Notes under the pieces: model-generated
Database searches by the model: none
Told to the model about the DNA's origin: nothing
What the model saw: the letters and a program-made list of their open reading frames with translations, nothing else
Translations under genes and position numbers: made by a program
Origin: Miscanthus floridulus
Taxonomy: Eukaryota > Streptophyta > Magnoliopsida > Poales > Poaceae
DNA length: 64,000 nt
Assembly: GCF_019320115.1 (NCBI RefSeq)
Contig: NC_089598.1
Coordinates: 83,224,059 to 83,288,058 of the forward strand
Direction: 5' to 3'
Shown: positions 22,327-32,551 of the stretch, piece after piece
Layout: every line of letters starts with the position of its first letter
Position numbering within the stretch: position 1 is the stretch's first letter

Positions 22327-23295
22327 GAGCTCAAAGAAACAAATGATTCTATATCATCCAAACTCAAGGAGCTCAAATCTTCTAAGAAAGAGCTTAAAGA
22401 TAAAAATGATAAACTTGAGTGGGTGCACAATGAGCTTATCACTAGTCACAACAAGCTAAAAGATGAATATACAACTCTAAAGATCAATTATGATACCCTT
22501 GTTATTGCACAAGAATTCTTACCAAATGAGCCACATGATGCTACTAACCATGTTGTTAAGATTGATATAGCTACCTCATGTGATGATTTAATTGATGAGA
22601 GCATTGAGCATGGATCTAGTAGCAAAGGCAAGCAAGTGGTTGAGTGCAATGACTATGATGAGTATGTCAAGCTCAAGAGTGACAATGAGAAGCTCATGAA
22701 AGATCTTGAAGAGATGAAAAGTCACAACACCATTGTGCTAGAAACTCTTGATCATGACAAAGAGTTGATCCTTGAGAATGAGAAGCTCAAAGAAGAAAAC
22801 AAGAAACTCAAGGAAGAGAAGAACAATGATATTCTCAAGGAAGAGAACAAGAAGCTCAAGATGGAGAAAGAGCATCTCAAGGTGGGATTGAGCAAGTTTG
22901 CTAGAGGAAAGCATCTCCAAAGTGAGCTACTTATGAATACCGTCATGAAGATGGATAGAAGTGGCATTGGATATATGGCAAGTGTAGAGAAGAAGAAGGC
23001 TCAAGCTCAACACCAACAATCAAAGCCAAAGCCAAAGCCAAAGAGATGTTTTGAGTGTGGACAAGAAGGCCACTTTGCTCATGAGTGTCAAACTCCACCA
23101 CCACAACCCTTGCCCAAGCATGCTAGACCCTTTGCTTTAAATGCTCACTACATGCTTAGAAAAGATTCTAGTGGAAAGATGAAAGTCATGTTCTTAGGAC
23201 CCCCTAACAAGAGTAGGCCTAAGAAGATTTGGGTGGCTAAGTCACTTGTTGAGAAGGTGAAGGGCTCCCAACAAGTTTGGATCCCTAAAGCTTGA
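22327..23295 (+). pseudogene. Copia element 1 gag, lacking its N-terminus
   Basis: The frame is open from the deletion point at 22327 to TGA at 23293-23295, with no start codon of its own at the left edge. It encodes a Lys/Glu-rich coiled-coil stretch (repeats of 'EENKKLKEE' type) and one CCHC zinc knuckle, 'CFECGQEGHFAHEC', used to package RNA. The N-terminal capsid part is gone. Gln codons are almost all CAA. Confidence 0.88.
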
Positions 23296-23310
23296 ATCTC
23301 TTGTGTGTAG

Positions 23311-26300
23311 GTGAACTACAAGACCGGTGCAAGTCATTGGGTCATTGATAGTGGTTGCACTCAACATATGACCGGTGATCCTCGTATGTTCACCTCACTA
23401 GATGAAGATATAGATGGACAAGAGAAAATAATATTTGGAGATAATTCAAAAGGCAAGGTTAAGGGATTGGGCAAAGTGGCAATATCAAATGATAATTCCA
23501 TCTCCAATGTGCTCTATGTTGCTTCATTGAGCTTTAACTTGCTATCCGTTGGGCAATTGTGTGATCTTGGCTTCCAATGCTTATTCACCGAGAAGGAGGT
23601 TGTTGTATCCAAGGTAGATGACAATCAAGTGATATTCAATGGATTTAGATACAACAACCTATATCTAGTTGACTTCACCTCCGAAGATGCAAACTTGAAG
23701 ACTTGTCTATTCACCAAAACAACACTTGGGTGGCTATGGCATAGAAGACTTGCTCATGTTGGGATGAGCTCACTCAAGAAGCTTATGAAGAATGATTTGG
23801 TGAGAGGGTTGAAGGATGTGAAGTTTGAGAAGGACAAGCTTTGTAGTGTATGTCAAGCCGGCAAGCAAGTTGTAAACACTCATCCAACCAAAGCTTTCAT
23901 GTCAACCACAAGAGTGCTAGAACTCCTACACATGGATTTATTTGGACCAACAACATATAAGAGTTTGGGAGGAAATCTCTATTGTCTTGTGATTGTGGAT
24001 GACTATTCAAGGTATACATGGGTGTTCTTCCTTCATGACAAATCCGAAGTTGCATCTTGTTTCAAGAAGTTTGCCAAGAGAGCTCAAAATGAATTTGAAG
24101 TGAAGCTCAAGAAGATAAGAAGTGACAATGGCAAAGAGTTTGACAACACAAACATAGAAGCTTATTGTGATGAAGTTGGAATCAAACATGAAGTCTCCGC
24201 AACCTACACTCCTCAACAAAATGGTGTAGTTGAGAGGAAGAACCGGACTTTGATCACTCTTGCAAGGACAATGCTAGATGAGTACAACACCCCCGAAGCT
24301 CTATGGGTGGAAGCAATCAACACCGCATGTTATGCATCCAACCGCCTATTTCTTCAAAAGTTCCTTGTCAAGACACCGTATGAGTTGCTCAATGGGAAAA
24401 AGCCGGACGTCTCCTTCTTTAGGGTGTTTGGTTGCAAGTGCTACATCTACAAGAAGCGGCAACACCTAGGGAAGTTTCAAAGACGTTGTGATATAGGTTT
24501 TCTTGTTGGTTACTCATTGAAGTCCAAAGCATATAGAGTATTTAATAATGCCACCGGCTTGGTTGAAGAAACATATGATGTGGAATTTGATGAATCTAAC
24601 GGCTCCCAAGGAGCACATGAGAATCTTGATGATGTAGGTGATGAACCATTGAGGGAGGCTATGAAGAATATTCTCGTGGGAGACATCAAGCCAAAAGATG
24701 ATGAAGATGATGTACAAGTCATTAACCAACCTTCTTCATCAAATGTACCACAAGATGGTGAAAAAGATGGGAGAGTGGAAAATGAAGATACTCATATCTC
24801 TCATGAGCAAATGGTGGTACAAGCACAAGATGTTGATGCTCCACAACCTCCTCCTCAAGTGGTCAATAGAAGAAACACACCTCTCCTACAAGATCATCCA
24901 CAAGATCTCATCATAGGGAGTCCATCAAAGGGTGTGATGACTTGATCTAAAAAACTTACTTCATTTATTGCTCATCACTCTTTTGTCTCTTGCTATGAGC
25001 CTACCAAGGTAGAAGAAGCTCTTAAAGATCCGGATTAGATCAATGTCATGCATGAAGAGTTGAACAACTTCACTCGCAATAAAGTTTGGACTCTTGAAGA
25101 GCGACCAAAAGGTGCAAGAGTCATTGGAACGAAGTGGGTGTTCCGCAACAAGCAAGATGATCAAGGTGTTGTTGTGAGGAACAAGGCAAGACTAGTTGCA
25201 AAGGGGTTCTCTCAAGTTGAAGGTTTGGATTTTGGAGAGACCTTTGCACCGGTTGCAAGATTAGAAGCCATCCGTATCCTTCTTGCATATGCATCACATC
25301 ATGAAATGAAACTATATCAAATGGATGTGAAAAGTGCATTTTTAAATGACTTTATTAATGAACTAGTCTATGTTGATCAACCTCCTAGGTTTGAAGACCC
25401 TAGATATCCTAATCATGTTTATAGGTTGTCCAAGGCACTATATGGGCTTAAGCAAGCCCCAAGAGCTTGGTATGAGCGCCTTCGGGACTTCCTCATTGAG
25501 AAGAGCTTCACCATTGGGAAGGTCGACACCACACTATTCACCAAGAAGCTTGATGGACATATCTTCATTTGTCAAGTATATGTTGATGATATCATCTTTG
25601 GATCATCAAATGAAGACTCATGCAAAGAATTTGGTGAATTGATGTCGAAGGAGTTCGAGATGTCAATGATTGGTGAGCTTACATTCTTTCTTGGTTTTCA
25701 AGTCAAGCAAATGAAAGAAGGCATCTTCATCTCTCAAGAGAAATACACAAAAGATCTTCTCAAGAGATTCAAGATGGATGAATGTAAGCCAATCAAGACA
25801 CCAATGCCTACAAATGGACATCTCAACCTAGATGAGGGAGGTAACCCGGTTGATCAAACTCTCTGCCGTTCTATGATTGGTAGCTTGTTATATTTAACCG
25901 CATCTAGGCCCGACATCATGTTTAGTGTATGTATGTGTGCTAGATTTCAAGCTAGTCCTAAGGAAACACATTTAATTGCCGTAAAAAGAATCCTTAGGTA
26001 TCTTAAGCACACACCAAGCATTGGTCTTTGGTATCCCAAAGGAGCTTTATTTGAATTAATTGGCTATTCCGATTCGGATTACGCCGGATGCAAAGTTGAT
26101 AGAAAGAGCACATCCGGAGGGTGCCATTTGCTTGGAAGATCACTTGTGTCTTGGTCCTCCAAGAAACAAAATAGTGTGGCTTTGTCCACCGCCAAAGCGG
26201 AATACATTGCCGTGGGTGCTTGTTGTGCACAAATATTATACATGAAACAAACTTTGCTAGACTATGGAGTAGTTCTAGAGAAAGTACCTCTTTTGTGCGA

Positions 26301-26538
26301 CAATGAAAGTGCGGTAAAACTTGCAAATAATCCGGTTCAACACTCTCGCACCAAGCATATAGATATCCGCCATCACTTTCTAAGAGATCATGTGGCTAAA
26401 AATGATATATCACTAGAAGGTGTAAGATCCAAAGATCAATTAGCGGATATCTTCACTAAACCGCTAGATGAGGCTACATTTTGTAGATTGCGGAATGAGC
26501 TCAATGTACTTGATTTTAGTAACTTCACTAAAAATTGA
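23311..26538 (+). pseudogene. Copia element 1 pol (protease, integrase, RT, RNase H) with two stops
   Basis: One frame from 23311 to TGA at 26536-26538. Protease: 'VIDSGCTQHMTG' (DSG). Integrase: HHCC zinc site (around 'LWHRRLAHVGM' ... 'CSVCQAGK') and the acidic residues near 'DDYSRYTWVFFL', 'IRSDNGKEFDN' and 'VVERKNRTL'. RT: 'KWVFRNKQDD', 'QMDVKSAFLN' and catalytic 'YVDDIIFG'. RNase H: 'GYSDSDYAGCKVDRKSTSGG', 'STAKAEYIAV' and 'DNESAVKLANN'. The frame is cut by TGA at 24943-24945 (Arg expected, CGA to TGA) and TAG at 25036-25038 (Trp expected), both between integrase and RT. Otherwise it is remarkably intact. Sits in the same frame as gag but after two stops. Confidence 0.92.
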
Positions 26539-28060
26539 GCTTGTGTTGTCCCTTGCATTCATTGTAATATACAACATGTTTAATTTGTGGCAATGCATAT
26601 AGGGCTTGTCTAACATGGTTAAGATAACTGCCCAAAAGCGTGTAAAGAAGCTTAACCTTGGATCAAACTTGACAAGCAACTAGATTTACTTACAAGTATT
26701 GCATATGCATGAATGTTGTTTTGTCGTTTTGTTTCATTTGCCCTCTTGTTGCCTATTTCTTAAAAAGAATTATAGCCTAAGGCAAAATATTTTGAAAAAT
26801 ATGAGGGTTTGAGAGAGGTCACTCACATCAGTCCCAATTGGTGTTTATTTGGATCTTATTCAAGTTGGGACTTGATTGGGAGCAGGCAGCGCAAAGGAAG
26901 TTTGAAGATTTGCTGGAAAAGGTGCACCGGACGCTGCACTGGACGCTGCTGTCTAGCGTCCGATCAGTTCACAGGAGGTGAACTGCTACCGAAGGAGTGA
27001 CCGGACGCTGCGACTGTGCGTCCGGTCAGGAAGGGTTCTACGTCCGGTCGATCGAAGGGTGCACAAGTTGTACTGACCGGACCCTGCCTGCGTACGGTCA
27101 TGGACCACCGGACGCATCCAGTCCTGATTCCAGAGGATTTGGACCTCTCTGGAATCAACCGGACGCTGGGTGGTAGCGTCCGGTCGCTACCACCGGAGCG
27201 TCCGGTCAGTGGATCTCGCACGTTTTCAAGACTCTTTTCTGTTTCCTTCTTTGTTGCGCTTCGGATCCTCATTTAACCGCGGCTTCGTGTTCCTTCTCCT
27301 TGACCTAACCCGCGCCGCCTAATCCCCGTGACCTAGCCCGAGCCGCCGCCTACACCGCTCGCCAGCCACGCACCGCCGTGCCCCTACCTCGCCGCGCCAA
27401 CCGCGACCCTATGCCGGCCACCTTGCGCCCGCGCTGTCGTGCTACTGCCTCGCCACGCCACTGCAACACCGCGCCAGCCACCTCGTGCCCAAGCTCGCCA
27501 CGCCGCCATCCAGCTAAGCTCTGCCCGAGCCTTCCAGCGCGCCACCTCAACACCAAGCCACCCAAGCCGAGCCCGCTGAGATCTTTGGCGCCATTGTCGA
27601 GCCTGCTGGTCATCTCACGCCGTGTGCCCTAGCCCTACCATCTCCTCTCGGTAAGGCTAGCCCCTTGTTTCAATTTCAAATTGCGTAGATCAATTTGTAA
27701 TCTAATACACTGATTCCCCATTACATTCAGGACTTTTGACCTAACCCTAGCTCGGTTCCGAGGATCCCCACGTGACATCTTATCTTTTCTCGGATCGTTG
27801 ATTGTCAGGTAGAAAGCCATTCGATTCAAATTCGCATCTACATTGCTTTCTCTGTTAGGGTTTCGCATCTATTAGCAATATGGTATTTATTGTATATCCA
27901 TCTATTCTATCGTGCAGCGAGTCGGTTCCGTTGTGGTTCTTGTGGCAGTTGGCAGTCAACTCGGAGCCAAGCTCGCGAGTAAGGATCGAGGCCAAGCCTT
28001 GAGAGGTTCAGTTTATCTGTTGATCCTCATCAGCGTCAGTTCATCATCTTGTCAGTTTAG
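26539..28060 (+). other. Non-coding region between pol and the 3' ORF of Copia element 1
   Basis: Contains a second palindrome cluster (26926-27208), a TATA-like 'catttaac' near 27271, a C-rich leader (27290-27650) and a probable intron from 'cg|gtaagg' at about 27650 to 'gtgcag|cg' at about 27918. It looks like a promoter and spliced leader for the ORF starting at 28061. Confidence 0.5.
26926..27208. promoter_or_regulatory. Internal CG-rich palindrome cluster outside the LTRs
   Basis: Repeats of 'accggacgctg' and 'gcgtccggtc' like those in the LTRs of Copia elements 1 and 2, but placed between pol and the 3' ORF. The rightmost part is present again at 46589-46723. Confidence 0.7.
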
Positions 28061-30528
28061 ATGGCCCGCACCAAGAATGTTGGTGGTGGCCCAGGTGATG
28101 ATGATCGGAGGCCCCACCTCACCAGCCAGCCGGATCTAAGGGCAAGTCAACCAAGCAGGTGACATCCAAGAAGCGGAAGTACCCCGATGCAGAGACAGCG
28201 AGAGCAGCAGCTGTTGCAGAGGCCGCAGAGCGTGCCAAGAGAGGTGGTGCCCGTAGCGGAGTTGTCATTGCAGATCAGCTAGTTTCACTAGCAGTCAGAG
28301 CTGCGATTGAGGAGGTTGAGCGTCGTCACGGTAGTCCAGCTGGGACTGCCACATTTGTAGGACGATGGGTTGCCATTGAGGAGGGTCCGTCAGCACAGCA
28401 GCAGCCCCCACCAGCAGAGCCTTAGCCAACCTAGGAGACTCAGGAGAGTCAGGAGATTGAGCCGACCCCTCAGCTACGCCGCTCGAGTCGTACCAGTGCT
28501 ATAGTTCCACCGAGGCCAGTTACATAGCGCAGAGGTTCACGTCCTCCGCCCAGACCTCAGGGTCCGCCTCCAGTGGTTCACCTCGACTTGAGGGCCACCA
28601 CCACCAGACAGGTTCAGCAGCTGTGATTTGTTGAGTTTGAGGTTTGGTTTCCTCCGAGGAGGGATGAGAGAGCAGCTGAGGGTTTCTACACGCCACTGCA
28701 GGAGGATTTCTACAATGCTTATCTCAACAGTGGGGCAGTGTTCAGATCTTAGAGAGTCTGTCAGATAGAGTCTATTGTGGCAGCAGCCGGAGAGAGCATT
28801 CGGCCATACTTGTCATACTTACCAGGACTGACAGATTTGATTGGACGGATGGAGATATATGTACCATCTTGGGTTCGTCAGTTCTATGCTTCACTCTTCA
28901 TCGATCCACATCACAGGTTTATTCACTTTGCTTTTAGAGGCAAAGACTACAGAGTGACGAGTGGCAGGATCAGAGAGATACTGAGGCTATAGGAGCAGCC
29001 TATCAAGATGCATGAGGTTTGTTATGGACAGCAGGGACCTCCCAGGCGTCCTCATAGAGGGCTAGTGCCCCCTACAGATTTAGTGCGCCATTGCTTCAAG
29101 GAGCCCTTTGGTGAGGGGTCGAGTAGGAACCCTAGTGACCTGACTCCTACAGTGCGAGTGCTAGAGGCCATCATTAGGAGGACACTGCTTCCTAGGTTGG
29201 GATACAGGGAGGGCCTGCCTCGCTTATAGCTCTGGCTTCTCAATGCCATCATGCAACAGACAGTATTTGATATCTAGGATCTCCTGCTTTCAGAGATGGA
29301 GGACACAATAGCTGAGGGATTTAAGGGTCGCAGGCAGCTTCCCTATGCTCACTGGATCACGTTCCTCATCCGTAGAGTAGTGCTTGATAAGCCCCCTGGC
29401 ATGATGGATGAGTATACAGGTGCCACCATAGAGTTCCTAGCTTACAACCTATCACAGAGGATCAGACACACCACTCCTTAGGCACCCAGACAGCCTAGCC
29501 ATCGTCCCGATGTGCTAGAGTCCGCAGCTCAGTAGGATGAGATCATCAGAGGGATTGCAGCCACTGAGGAGGAGGAGTTAGAGGCACAGCAGGAGGTGAG
29601 CAAGTACAGTGATAGCTCTGACGACGACTACTAGCCTATACCTCAGATGCCTCCACGCAGACACGATGCAGAGGCCGGTAGCTCTAGTTTTGCTCCACCT
29701 ACTCCACAGACAGACCCTGCTCTCATTGCTATTCTTGAGCGGATGCAGCAGGATTAGACACGACAGGCACAGGAGACAGCTACCAACTTCACACAGTTTT
29801 AGGCTCATCGGGACGAGTTCCAGCGGCAGCAGCAGCTCCTTCAGCACCAGCAGTTACTTATGCAGCAGCAGCTCATGGGATTCATGCAGCATGTAGTGAC
29901 AGCCATTGGGGTCCCACTGCCACAGCCTTCGCCCTAGCTTGCATAGCCTCCTACCACTTTGATGACTCTAGCAGTACAGCCCAGTGGGCTCTAGAGTCAG
30001 GGACAGCCTCCAGCTCAGTTTGCTTCACCTCCTATACAGGTGTCCCAGTGGTTAGCCTCACCCATGGTAGCCCCGCAGTTCACTCCATTTTAGACGGGCT
30101 TCACACCAGAGCAGTCGTCCTCGCTATTCGTGCCTGAGACATTAGTCTCCAGGAGTCTTGGAGCATCCTTCAGCGAGTTGACCGGCATGCCTACTCTGCC
30201 TCATATGCATACCACCGGTCCGTCTACAGCATCTCTAGTCGCAGTGACTACTCAGAGGCTCCCCTCGTCTGTCATCTCGTCCGATCCTACGACACACATA
30301 CTTGCAGCTTCACAGGTAGCACCAGCCCCAGCTCAGACCCAGACCGTTTCAGCGACACTTCCTGCTTCAGAGGGTCAGTCAGTTCAGAGCTTAAGGTCAG
30401 ATGATGATGGCGCCTAGTTCCATCTTGCTCCATGTACTTCAGCGCCCGACTCGTCCGCTGCAGCCCTGTCGACCGACCCTTAGGTTTTGGTGTTTGACGC
30501 CAAAGGGGGAGAGAGCTTGAGTATGTAG
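28061..30528 (+). pseudogene. Extra 3' ORF of Copia element 1, riddled with TAG stops
   Basis: Starts ATGGCCCGC at 28061; a missing base near 28110 shifts the frame, after which it stays in one frame to TAG at 30526-30528. A globular middle ('YVPSWVRQFYASLFIDP', 'FRGKDYRVTSGRIREILRL') is like the domain shared by putative plant transposon proteins. A Gln-rich coiled coil (about 29735-29900) and a Pro/Ser/Thr-rich tail follow. There is no signal peptide or membrane segment, so despite its env-like position it is not an envelope-type protein. The frame has 18 internal TAG and one TGA (about 28624, CGA expected) but no TAA. TAG stands where Gln is plausible. Function unknown. Confidence 0.7.
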
Positions 30529-30978
30529 ACTCAGGGGGAGCGAGTTTTAGGGGGAGCTAGTTATCTAGTATTAGTTTATTATATACATTTGGAGTTTTAT
30601 TTGTGTGATACACTATTACTTATGCATTCGTGTGTTTACTTTCATGCATACTATTATATATATGTGATAGTGCTATCTACGTGATTGTGATATATGACAT
30701 GTCTGTTTTCTACTTTGCATTATCTATATGTCATATCACTTGTGTTATGCTCATTTGTTTTTGCTTCCGCGTTTATACTTCAAAGCAAATGAGCTTTGTT
30801 ACTTGTACTCATGCTTAATTCATATCCTTTGAGTACACTGTGTTGGCTTGGGTCATATAAGCATGCCAAACTCTTTTGTTCTTATCGACAAAAGCTTATA
30901 TGAACCAAGCCCTTCAAAAACCTCACTCTTTAACATACTCGAGGTGGTACTGTCATCAATCACCAAAAAGGGGGAGAT
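30529..30978 (+). other. AT-rich spacer and polypurine tract before the 3' LTR
   Basis: Several 'aggggga' boxes lie at 30503-30560, and the tract 'aaaaagggggaga' (30965-30977) lies directly against the 3' LTR, where plus-strand synthesis is primed. Repeated polypurine-like boxes are a Sirevirus trait. The rest is AT-rich without a gene. Confidence 0.7.
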
Positions 30979-32551
30979 TGAAAGCATCTAGGCCCCTAAG
31001 TGGATTTCGGTGATTAATGTCAATACAAGATTACTATGACTAACGTGTGTTTTGCAGAGGCAATTAAGTTAGGTCATGATAATGGAGATCGATTGGGCAA
31101 TCGAGGTTGTCATGCCCCTACGATGGAAATCATTTTGGTTTTCAAAGGATGGACGACAAGGTTAAGGATAACTAGTTCTAAGTGTCAATTGAAGTTGGAG
31201 AGACACTTAGAGTAGTTTAGGACTTTGTTTTTCCTTTGGCCGTACTATGAAGGGGGGTATGAACGGGTAGCTTGACCTAGTTGAGTCTAGTGAGTTAGGT
31301 GTGGTGCACACTTGTTAAAACTAGCTCTAGGTAGCTCCTATGAATGCCTAAGATCCTTTGGAGCAAACTTCATTCACATATGATCGAAAGTTGGAAGTGA
31401 ATGGGGGTCAAATACTGACCGAACGCTGGCTTCGGTGCGACCGAACGCTGGCCGTAGGGTCCGGTCAGTTCATTTGACTGAGGAGAACAAGTCTGGAGTG
31501 ACCGGACGCTGGAAGGTCATGTGACCGGATGCTGAGGGCCAGCATCCGGTCGACTCCAGTAAGGGTCCAGACTTGAGAAAGTGCGACCGGACGCGTCCGG
31601 TCAGTGGTGACCGGACCCTGAGTATCTAGCGTCCGGTCATTTATAGTAAGCATCCAAGAGCGACCGGACGCGTCCGGTCGGTACTGACCGGACCCTGACA
31701 GCGTCCGGTCATCACGTGAAAACTGTTGCGTGGGTTGAACTGACCGGAGCATCCGGTCAAAACGATCGGAGCGTCCGGTCACCCCGCAGAAGCTCATAAC
31801 GGTTCGTTTTTCAGGCTGCCTTATAAATAGAAGCTCCACTCGTGAGTGGAGTTACTTTTGCTCATTCCAACAGCTGAGAAACACGTTTGTGAGTGACAAG
31901 AAGAGCAAGGTCCTAGTGAGGTGTTTGTGATTTGAGAATCCAAGAGTGAAACCTCATTAGTGAATCAAGGGTAGACAAGTGTGCATCCATCTTCTCATTA
32001 GGCTTCGCATGGTCAAGTGAGAGTTCGTGCTTGTTACTCTTGGTGATCGCCATCACCTAGACGGCTTGGTGGTGATTGGGAGCTTGGTGATCACCCGGCG
32101 GAGCTTGTGGGTGACCCAACTCAAGTTGTGAGCGGTTTTGGGTGATTCGCCGCGACAGAGTGTCGAAGAATCAACCCGTAGAGAGCACTTGATCCTTGCG
32201 CGGATCAAGGGGGAGCTACACCCTTGCGCGGGTGCTCCAACGAGGACTAGTGGAGAGTGGCGACTCTCCGATACCTCGGCAAAACATCGCTGCGTTCCTC
32301 TCTCCATTTACTTTGAGCATTTACTTTAAGTATTTACTTTGAGCAATTCAATACTTGTCTTTACATTCATAGAATTGCTATGCTAGAGTAAGTTTGGAAC
32401 ATAGGTTGCAAGTCTTTTGTGCGTTGATTTGATAGAAACACTTTTCTAGGCACAAGGGGTTAATTGGGCTATCCGTAGGATTTGATTATTGCAAGAAAAT
32501 TTAGAATTAGCCCAATTCACCCCCCCCCTCTTGGGCATCTTGATCCTTTCA
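30979..32551 (+). repeat. 3' LTR of Copia element 1 (complete, 1573 bp)
   Basis: TGAAAGC...CTTTCA; palindrome cluster at 31417-31780 and TATA at 31821-31830. Its last 65 bases, with a C run near 32520, are the part missing in the 5' LTR. Followed by the duplication GTTTC (32552-32556). Confidence 0.92.

Larger units (their letters stand above)
20818..32551 (+). mobile_element. Copia element 1, Sirevirus-type LTR retrotransposon (11.7 kb)
   Basis: Two LTRs (20818-22326, truncated; 30979-32551, complete) start TGAAAGC and end CTTTCA, flanked by a perfect 5-bp duplication GTTTC. Internal order is gag, protease, integrase, RT, RNase H (Copia order), then a long extra region with its own ORF, then a polypurine tract. 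Long LTRs with CG-rich palindromes and an extra 3' region are Sirevirus traits. A deletion removed the 5' LTR end (65 bp), primer site and start of gag, so the copy is non-autonomous. Confidence 0.9.

Noticed and set aside
28061..30528. Stop-codon reassignment (UAG = Gln) in the retrotransposon 3' ORF
   Set aside because: Nuclear grass genes here use standard stops (PLD ends TAG, the carrier TAA), the frame also has a TGA and an apparent frameshift, and a decayed MULE shows the same bias. Deamination of CAG explains it more simply.
28061..30528. Envelope-like gene in the 3' region of the Sirevirus
   Set aside because: Position fits, but no signal peptide, membrane segment or cysteine pattern is visible; the protein is Gln/Pro-rich with a plant-transposon-type middle domain.
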